In this document: piece by piece, positions 51,386 through 56,835 of the stretch
How the letters are laid out: every line of letters starts with the position of its first letter
Position numbering within the stretch: position 1 is the first letter of the stretch
From: Oscillospiraceae bacterium
GTDB lineage: Bacteria > Bacillota > Clostridia > Oscillospirales > CAG-272
Length of the DNA stretch: 56,835 nucleotides
Direction of reading: 5' to 3'
Assembly: GCA_015064255.1 (NCBI GenBank)
Contig: SVSP01000016.1
Location: 1 to 56,835 of the forward strand
The notes under the pieces: generated by a model
The model's input: only the letters and a program-made list of their open reading frames with translations
The model's database searches: none
Told to the model about the DNA's origin: nothing
Translations under genes and position numbers: made by a program

Positions 51386-53200
51386 ATGAAAAACATCGGT
51401 TTTGAAAAAGTCAATATCACAGACGGCTTTTGGAAAGCACAGCAGGATATCGTCAAAAACGCTTCTATTTACAGCGTTTACAACAGATTCAATGACACGG
51501 GAAGATTTGAAGCTCTCAAGATGAACTGGAAGGAAGGTATGCCCAACCGCCCGCACTTCTTCTGGGATTCGGACGTAGCAAAGTGGATAGAATCGCTTGC
51601 TTACATTCTCGAAAAAACTCCCTGCGACGAGCTTGAAGCCAAGGCTGATGAAATGATCGACAATATTGCCGCACATCAGAGCGAAAACGGTTACATAAAC
51701 AGCTATATGGCTTATTTTGAGTCGGACAAGATCTTCACTAACCGCGACAGACACGAGCTTTACACAATAGGTCATCTTACCGAAGCGGCTATTGCTTATC
51801 ACAAGCATACGGGCAAGCGCAAGCTTCTCGACTGTATGGAAAAATGTCTTGACCTCGTATATAACGTATTCGTAAAATACGATGCCGCAAACTTCGTAAC
51901 ACCCGGTCACGAAGAGATCGAGCTTGCTCTTGCAAAGATGTATAACTACACCGGCGACAGCAAATACCTCGAAATGGCTAATTTCTTCGTTGACAACCGC
52001 GGTCTTCACAAAAAAAGCGAAAGCGCAAATCCCGCCTCCCCAAAATATTCTCAGTCACATCTCCCCGTAAGAGAGCAGACCACCGCAGAGGGTCACGCGG
52101 TAAGAGCTGTATATCTTTACACAGCTATGGCAGACCTTGCATACATCAACGGTGACAAGGAGCTGCTCAAGGCTTGCGAAACTATTTTCTCCAACATCGT
52201 AAACAAGAGAATGTATATCACGGGCGGAATAGGCTCTACCGCACGCGGAGAAGCCTTCACCAAGGACTACGACCTTCCCAACATTATGGCGTACACCGAA
52301 AGCTGTGCCGCGATCGGACTTATTATGTTCGCATCAAGACTTCAGCAGATCTCTGTAAATTCTCTCTACGGCGATATTATAGAAAAGGTCCTCTACAACG
52401 GATTCCTTTCTGACAAAACTCTCGACGGAAAAGCTTTCTTCTACGAAAATCCGATCGAAATACCGCCTGCAGCTTCTAAGGTCGATGACGTAAGATATCC
52501 CATAACACAGCGTCTTGAGGTATTCGGATGCTCTTGCTGTCCTCCCAATATAACAAGACTTCTTGCTTCCCTCGGAAACTATCTCTACACGACAGACGAG
52601 GATACAGTATATTGCCATCAGTATATGTCTTCCGATGCTGAAATAGAAATCGGCGGAAAGACTGTAAAGCTCGTTCAGAAAACCGATTACCCGAGAGACG
52701 GCAAGGTTTCTATCACCTGCACGGGCGGAGATGTTCATCTTGCGGTACGTGTTCCCGCGTGGTGCGACTCTTACAAAGATCAGACAAAGAACGGATATCT
52801 TTACATTGATCTTGCCGACGGCGAAACAGCCGACCTCGATTTCGAAATGGTAACACGCTTTATGAGCGCAAATCCTCACGTAAACGAGGATATCGGAAAG
52901 GCTGCTCTCACACGCGGTCCCATCGTCTTCTGCCTTGAAGAAGTTGATAACGGTCCCCTTCTCAGAACCTTACGTTTCAACTCAAATACAGAATTTGAGC
53001 TTGGATACGACAGCGACCTCGGTGTTATCACTCTCACGGGTGAAGCACAGAAGCAGATCGTGGACAGCTCAGATGATGCGCCTCTTTACTATCGCACAAG
53101 CGATTGCAAATATGAAACCGTAAAAGCTAAGTTCATACCGTATTATGCATTTGCCAACCGTGGCGAAAGCGAAATGGCGGTCTTCGTAAACATTATTTGA
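51386..53200 (+). CDS. Glycoside hydrolase family 127-type (DUF1680) beta-L-arabinofuranosidase-like protein
   Basis: A 604-residue protein beginning MKNIGFEKVNITDGFWKAQQ. It has the alpha/alpha-toroid landmarks HFFWDSDVAKWIESLAYIL, DRHELYTIGHLTEAAIAYHK, QTTAEGHAVRAVYLYTAMAD and MYITGGIGSTARGEAF. The zinc-cysteine site of GH127 is visible: Glu305 and Cys307 in AYTESCAAIG, and Cys384-Cys385 in FGCSCCPPNITR. In GH127 one of these cysteines is the nucleophile. The substrate in the family is beta-L-arabinofuranoside, but related families (GH142/146) differ. No signal peptide, so it acts on imported oligosaccharides. AAAGGAG precedes ATG 51386, 45 nt after the hydratase gene. Confidence 0.93.
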   Translation: MKNIGFEKVNITDGFWKAQQDIVKNASIYSVYNRFNDTGRFEALKMNWKEGMPNRPHFFWDSDVAKWIESLAYILEKTPCDELEAKADEMIDNIAAHQSENGYINSYMAYFESDKIFTNRDRHELYTIGHLTEAAIAYHKHTGKRKLLDCMEKCLDLVYNVFVKYDAANFVTPGHEEIELALAKMYNYTGDSKYLEMANFFVDNRGLHKKSESANPASPKYSQSHLPVREQTTAEGHAVRAVYLYTAMADLAYINGDKELLKACETIFSNIVNKRMYITGGIGSTARGEAFTKDYDLPNIMAYTESCAAIGLIMFASRLQQISVNSLYGDIIEKVLYNGFLSDKTLDGKAFFYENPIEIPPAASKVDDVRYPITQRLEVFGCSCCPPNITRLLASLGNYLYTTDEDTVYCHQYMSSDAEIEIGGKTVKLVQKTDYPRDGKVSITCTGGDVHLAVRVPAWCDSYKDQTKNGYLYIDLADGETADLDFEMVTRFMSANPHVNEDIGKAALTRGPIVFCLEEVDNGPLLRTLRFNSNTEFELGYDSDLGVITLTGEAQKQIVDSSDDAPLYYRTSDCKYETVKAKFIPYYAFANRGESEMAVFVNII

Positions 53201-53242
53201 CACACATAAACCCGTACTATAAAGAAAGGAATGGACATAAAA

Positions 53243-53977
53243 ATGATCAGAGTAACTGTATGGAACGAATATTTCCACGAAAAAACACACGCAAACGTTA
53301 AAGAAATCTACCCCGAGGGTATGCACAAGGTTATCGCGGATTTTCTTGCCGCCGATGACGTTGTGGTAAAGACCGCAACTCTTGATGATCCGAACTGCGG
53401 CATCACCGAAGAGGTACTTAACGAAACCGACGTTCTCATTTGGTGGGGTCACGCAAAGCACGGCGCTGTTCCCGACGAAGTTGCTGAAATGGTACAGAAC
53501 GCCGTTATTAAAGGAATGGGAATTATTTTCCTCCATTCGGGACACCATTCCAAGCCTTTCCGCCGCCTTATGGGTACTCCCGCAAATCTTTGCTGGCGTG
53601 AAGACGGAGATCTCGAAAGAGTTTGGGTAATAAAGCCTTCTCACCCGATCGCAAAAGGACTTCCCCGTTACTTTGAGCTTGAACACGAGGAAACGTACGG
53701 TGAACCCTTCGATATTCCGGAGCCCGATGAGCTTCTCTTCATAAGCTGGTTCTCGGGCGGAGAAGTTTTCCGTTCGGGTTGCTGCTACCGCAGAGGAAAC
53801 GGAAAGATATTCTACTTCCAGCCCGGTCACGAAACCTTCCCAATCTATTACAACGAGCACGTTCAGACAGTTATAAAGAACGCTGTACGTTGGGCAAATC
53901 CCGATTACCGTGTAGATAAGCTCAGCGCACCTCATGTAAAAAAGATCGGAACAAGCGATTCTTATATTATAGGATAA
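53243..53977 (+). CDS. ThuA-like domain protein (trehalose utilisation type)
   Basis: ATG 53243 follows AAAGGA; an ATG 12 nt upstream overlaps it. The 244-residue protein has the ThuA/class I glutamine amidotransferase-like fold: IRVTVWNEYFHEKTHANVKE, VLNETDVLIWWGHAKHGAVP, GMGIIFLHSGHHSKPFRRLM, PSHPIAKGLPRYFELEHEET, WFSGGEVFRSGCCYRRGNGK and IFYFQPGHETFPIYYN. The catalytic Cys of amidotransferases is replaced (LHSGHHS), as in ThuA proteins. In Sinorhizobium, ThuA and ThuB (a Gfo/Idh/MocA enzyme) turn disaccharides into 3-keto sugars. The next gene is of the ThuB superfamily, which supports a keto-sugar step. Confidence 0.9.
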   Translation: MIRVTVWNEYFHEKTHANVKEIYPEGMHKVIADFLAADDVVVKTATLDDPNCGITEEVLNETDVLIWWGHAKHGAVPDEVAEMVQNAVIKGMGIIFLHSGHHSKPFRRLMGTPANLCWREDGDLERVWVIKPSHPIAKGLPRYFELEHEETYGEPFDIPEPDELLFISWFSGGEVFRSGCCYRRGNGKIFYFQPGHETFPIYYNEHVQTVIKNAVRWANPDYRVDKLSAPHVKKIGTSDSYIIG

Positions 53978-53986
53978 TATTTTTAT

Positions 53987-54016
53987 TTAGGGAACTTTTT
54001 GAAAAAAGTTCCCTAA
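53987..54016. repeat. Hairpin-B-type repeat with recoloured stem
   Basis: TTAGGGAACTTTTT-GA-AAAAAGTTCCCTAA is a perfect 14-bp stem. It has the same core CTTTTTGAAAAAG as hairpin B of the dispersed repeat, but the outer pairs have changed on both arms (AGAAAC to GGGAAC). The shared tail CTCAAAAACTTTTCTGAAAAAG follows. It lies 10 nt after the ThuA-like gene. Confidence 0.7.
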
Positions 54017-54071
54017 CACCCTCAAAAACTTTTCTGAAAAAGACTTTTGGCGGTTATTTATAATATAAAAG

Positions 54072-54097
54072 CTCGCTGATTTTTCAGCGAGTTTTTT
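54072..54097 (+). terminator. Intrinsic terminator after the ThuA-like gene
   Basis: CTCGCTGA (54072-54079), loop TTTT, TCAGCGAG (54084-54091), T6. It splits the cluster into two transcripts. Confidence 0.9.
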
Positions 54098-54163
54098 CAT
54101 TTCAAGTAAAGCTTTTGTTAGAAATAACCAAAAAATTATAAAACAAATAGTTTAAAATAACGA

Positions 54164-54191
54164 TTGAGATTTTTCGGTTTTGTGATATACT
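54164..54191 (+). promoter_or_regulatory. Promoter of the Gfo/Idh/MocA gene
   Basis: -35 TTGAGA (54164-54169), 16-nt spacer, -10 TATACT (54186-54191). The leader to ATG 54245 is about 47 nt. Confidence 0.65.
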
Positions 54192-54244
54192 AAAGCTGTT
54201 GGAAGATGTTTTCCAAAATATCCCACACGAAAGGAAATATTACT

Positions 54245-55495
54245 ATGTCAAAGATCAAAATAGGTGTTTTTGGTGCCGCGCGCGGTATGACGATGATACA
54301 TCAGACTTTGAACCATCCCGAAGCAGAGCTTGTTGCTATTTGCGACAAGTACCGTCCCCTTCTCGATAACTGCAAGAAGCTTTCTGACGAGCACGGTCTT
54401 AATATTCAGCTTTTTGAGGATTTTGAAGACTTTTTCAAAGCCGATATGGACGCCGTCGTTCTTGCAAATTACGCAAACGAGCACGCGCCCTACGCTATCC
54501 GTCTGCTTGACAGCGGCAGACACGTTATGAGTGAAGTTCTTACCTGTCAGACTATGAAAGAAGCTGTCGAGCTTATCGAAGCGGTTGAACGCTCGGGCAA
54601 AATATATGCCTACGCTGAGAACTACTGTTATTTCAATACAACGGCAGAAATGAGAAGACGATATAAAAACGGCGATATCGGCGACCTTACTCACGCAGAG
54701 GGCGAATACGTACACGACTGCTCATCTATTTGGCCGCAGATAACTTACGGTGAGCGCGACCATTGGCGAAATAATATGCATTCGACATTCTACTGCACAC
54801 ACTCTCTCGGACCCATTCTCTTCTCAACAGGACTGAGGCCTGTGTCTGTTGTCGGATTCCAAAGCTCGAATTTCAAGTGTATGAAGGATCTCGGCGCGCT
54901 CTACGGAACAAACGCGATCGAACTTGTAACCCTTGAAAACGGTGCTACCGTAAAGAGTATGCACGGCGGGCTTAAGCGCAGTCCCGACTCTATAAACTAT
55001 CAGATGTTCGGTACCAAAGGATGTATGGAAACAGACCGTTGGGACGGCGGAAATCTCCACGTATATATTGAAGGCGACCGCAACTGCGTAGGCGAGCATA
55101 CAAAATACGTCCCCGAATTCTGCGATCCCGAAGTAAAGCAAAACGCAGGTCACGGCGGAAGCGATTATTTCACAACAAAATACTTTATAAAGGCTCTTGC
55201 AGGTGATAAAGAAGCTCTTGCAAATACGATAGACGTTTATACTGCCGTTGATATGTGCATATGCGGTATCCTCGCGTTCCGTTCTATGGTAAACGGCGGA
55301 ATTTCGGTAAAAGTTCCTAACCTCAGAAATCCCGAAGAGCGCGACGCTTACAGAAACGATACCTTCTGCTCCGATGCTAAGGTTGCAGGCGATATGTTCG
55401 TTCCCGCAAACTTTGCCGACGAGGATAAAACTCCTATTGCCGACGAGGTCTACGAGGAAGTAAAACGCCGCTGGCTTGCAGGCGAACCCGGTTGA
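54245..55495 (+). CDS. Gfo/Idh/MocA family NAD(P)-dependent oxidoreductase
   Basis: ATG 54245 follows GAAAGGA; an upstream in-frame ATG at 54206 has no ribosome site. The 416-residue protein starts with a Rossmann fold IKIGVFGAARGMTMIHQTLN, has ELVAICDK, DAVVLANYANEHAPYAIRLL, HVMSEVLTCQTMKEAVELIE and the family block AYAENYCYFNTTAEMRRRY (in place of the more usual EKP and NHR blocks, Glu-Val-Leu-Thr here). The C-terminal beta domain has EYVHDCSSIWPQI and CTHSLGPILF. These enzymes oxidise or reduce sugars at a hydroxyl. Its place after a ThuA-like gene suggests a ThuB-like 3-keto-sugar step. Confidence 0.9.
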   Translation: MSKIKIGVFGAARGMTMIHQTLNHPEAELVAICDKYRPLLDNCKKLSDEHGLNIQLFEDFEDFFKADMDAVVLANYANEHAPYAIRLLDSGRHVMSEVLTCQTMKEAVELIEAVERSGKIYAYAENYCYFNTTAEMRRRYKNGDIGDLTHAEGEYVHDCSSIWPQITYGERDHWRNNMHSTFYCTHSLGPILFSTGLRPVSVVGFQSSNFKCMKDLGALYGTNAIELVTLENGATVKSMHGGLKRSPDSINYQMFGTKGCMETDRWDGGNLHVYIEGDRNCVGEHTKYVPEFCDPEVKQNAGHGGSDYFTTKYFIKALAGDKEALANTIDVYTAVDMCICGILAFRSMVNGGISVKVPNLRNPEERDAYRNDTFCSDAKVAGDMFVPANFADEDKTPIADEVYEEVKRRWLAGEPG

Positions 55496-55578
55496 TCGCC
55501 TGACATAAACGAAGAAATTTGATTTTGCAAAACTAAAATAGTAAAAACAATGTGTACAATGCACTTATGGAGGATAAT

Positions 55579-56613
55579 ATGAAAAAATATCTTTTACCCG
55601 AAAGCGGAAACTTTTATAAGGCAAATCTTCACTGCCACTCTACATATTCCGACGGAAGACTCACCCCCGCAGAGCTTAAGGAAATGTACAAAGAAAAAGG
55701 CTATTCTATAATAGCTTACACAGACCACGACATTATGATCGACCATTCCGACCTCGCAGACGAAGACTTCCTTCCTCTCATCGGTTATGAAATGGAGATC
55801 AATGAAGCGGCAAACGGACGCCCCAACATCGGAAACTTCAAGACCTGCCATATGTGCTTCATCACTCTTGATCCCGAAAATATGAAGCAGGTTTGCTGGC
55901 ACAGAAGCAAATATCTCTTCGGCGGAGCTCCCTCACACTATGACGAAGTAAAATTCTACGAGGAAGAGCCCGATTACGAGCGCGTATATTCACCCGAAAA
56001 GATCAACGAAATGATCAAAATGGGCCGCGATCACGGATTTTTCGTAACGTACAACCATCCCTATTGGTCGCTTGAAAATTACAACGATTATACCGCATAT
56101 CAGGGTATGAACGCTATGGAAATTTGCAACGGCGGCTGTGTTGTAAACGGATACGACGACTATGATCCTCAGTCTTACGACGATATGCTCCGCACAGGAC
56201 ACAGAATCTACTGCCTTGCAACAGACGATAACCACAACCCGCCCGTAAACCGCGGCACGAAGAAGTACGATTCCTTCGTCGGCTGGGTAACCTTCAAGGC
56301 TGACAAGCTCGAATACCGCACAATCACCGACGCACTTGTAAATGGTAACTTCTACGCATCTCAGGGACCCGCCATCACTGATCTCTGGTATGAAGACGGA
56401 ACCGTTCACATCAAATGCTCTGACGCAGAAAAGATCTATATGAACACCGCAAGACGCAGAACAGAGTGCGTATGGTCAAGCGAAGACAAGCCTCTTAACG
56501 AAGCGACCTTCAAGGTATTCCCCGAAGACGGATATATCAGACTCACCGTTGTTGACTCCCACGGCAAGCCTGCGAATACAAATGCTTATTTCACAGATGA
56601 GATTTTTGGGTGA
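55579..56613 (+). CDS. PHP-domain phosphoesterase
   Basis: ATG 55579 follows GGAGG at 5 nt; an in-frame ATG 27 nt upstream overlaps that site. The 344-residue protein shows PHP metal-binding motifs: ANLHCHSTYSDGRLTPAELK (His18, His20, Asp25), AYTDHDIMID, IGYEMEINEA, VTYNHPYWSLENYNDYTAY and ATDDNHNP. PHP proteins are multi-metal phosphatases or phosphodiesterases. A C-terminal beta domain (residues about 250-344, e.g. IKCSDAEKIYMNTARR) follows. Probably a sugar-phosphate or cyclic-phosphate hydrolase in the cluster; substrate unknown. Confidence 0.9.
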   Translation: MKKYLLPESGNFYKANLHCHSTYSDGRLTPAELKEMYKEKGYSIIAYTDHDIMIDHSDLADEDFLPLIGYEMEINEAANGRPNIGNFKTCHMCFITLDPENMKQVCWHRSKYLFGGAPSHYDEVKFYEEEPDYERVYSPEKINEMIKMGRDHGFFVTYNHPYWSLENYNDYTAYQGMNAMEICNGGCVVNGYDDYDPQSYDDMLRTGHRIYCLATDDNHNPPVNRGTKKYDSFVGWVTFKADKLEYRTITDALVNGNFYASQGPAITDLWYEDGTVHIKCSDAEKIYMNTARRRTECVWSSEDKPLNEATFKVFPEDGYIRLTVVDSHGKPANTNAYFTDEIFG

Positions 56614-56641
56614 GAAATAACATAATTTTTTATACGCATAG

Positions 56642-56671
56642 CAAAACCCCGACAATTTTGTCGGGGTTTTG
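56642..56671. terminator. Bidirectional terminator between the PHP gene and the GNAT gene
   Basis: CAAAACCCCGAC (56642-56653) pairs with GTCGGGGTTTTG (56660-56671); the stem extends inward as GACAA-TT-TTGTC. It serves both convergent genes. Confidence 0.9.
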
Positions 56672-56696
56672 GTTAATAAATTCTTATTTGTCTATA

Positions 56697-56835
56697 TCAA
56701 AATTCTTTCATATATATTTTTTCCTCAGAACCCCATGGAGCAATTTTGCGGTCTATTACACGGAAACCATATTTTTCATATAAATTCTCATGGTCACTTA
56801 CTAAATACGCTTTATCAAAACCAACACTTTTAAGA
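56697..56835 (-). CDS. GNAT-family acetyltransferase, C-terminal 45 residues (cut by window)
   Basis: The frame enters from the right edge and stops at TGA (56697-56699). It reads KSVGFDKAYLVSDHENLYEK then YGFRVIDRKIAPWGSEEK and IYMKEF. The SDHENLYEKYGF piece is the usual beta5-alpha4 end of GNAT acetyltransferases, where the Tyr near LYEKYGF contacts acetyl-CoA. Substrate unknown because the rest lies outside the window. Confidence 0.8.
   Translation of the reverse strand, partial: LKSVGFDKAYLVSDHENLYEKYGFRVIDRKIAPWGSEEKIYMKEF

Noticed and set aside
1-56835. tRNA, rRNA, insertion sequences or prophage genes
   Set aside because: I found no cloverleaf-like sequence, rRNA segment, transposase, integrase or phage structural gene on either strand.

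Overview
The window comes from a low-to-moderate G+C, Gram-positive, spore-forming anaerobe of the Clostridia, most like the Oscillospirales/Ruminococcaceae group. The evidence is a complete spoIIAA-spoIIAB-sigF operon, the Firmicutes order ecfA1-ecfA2-ecfT-truA, a yceD-rpmF pair, der-plsY, an L-serine dehydratase of the single-chain iron-sulfur type, strong Shine-Dalgarno sequences and frequent TTG starts. No rRNA, tRNA, CRISPR array, transposase or prophage was seen. A truncated XRE regulator sits at the left edge and a truncated GNAT acetyltransferase at the right edge.

Layout. 1-6.4 kb (mostly minus): XRE regulator with its operator, a secreted LamG-LamG-metallophosphatase, a MazG-like protein and a PcrA/UvrD helicase whose leader carries a structured repeat. 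6.4-10.9 kb (plus): a large surface protein with six FIVAR-like repeats, then sdaA. 11-16.5 kb (minus): a MoxR - DUF58 - transmembrane transglutaminase operon. 16.7-29.3 kb (minus): a long co-directional run, read from its 5' end as RlmI/K-like methyltransferase, CPBP protease, ECF transporter energising module, truA, a DUF5711-like membrane protein, CvpA, a zinc-finger Clp ATPase and a P-type ATPase homologue whose catalytic motifs are all replaced. 29.3-31.9 kb (minus): ruvC-ruvA-ruvB, with a second copy of the structured repeat downstream. 32-34.7 kb (plus): an A+T-rich two-gene island coding for a secreted clan-CD/CHAT-like putative peptidase and a lipoprotein, behind a promoter full of nested palindromes. 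34.9-46.9 kb (plus): housekeeping genes (valS, spoIIA operon, yceD-rpmF, a DUF512 radical-SAM-like protein, der, plsY, rpmB), then a GME-fold-like protein, a SanA/YdcF protein and an SGNH hydrolase. 47-48 kb (minus): an ApbE lipoprotein. 48.2-56.6 kb (plus): a carbohydrate-type cluster of a nucleoside-hydrolase-like protein, aconitase-family hydratase, GH127-type glycosidase, ThuA-like protein, Gfo/Idh/MocA dehydrogenase and PHP phosphoesterase.

Most notable signals: (i) an intact but apparently catalytically dead P-type ATPase beside a Clp ATPase; (ii) the secreted CHAT-like protein and lipoprotein pair; (iii) a dispersed repeat built of GAA-triloop and other hairpins, with compensatory changes between copies, lying just upstream of two start codons; (iv) the ThuA/MocA/GH127/hydratase cluster. 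Start codons were adjusted by Shine-Dalgarno position and, where a promoter is visible, by leader length. All functions are read from sequence patterns; no database search was run.
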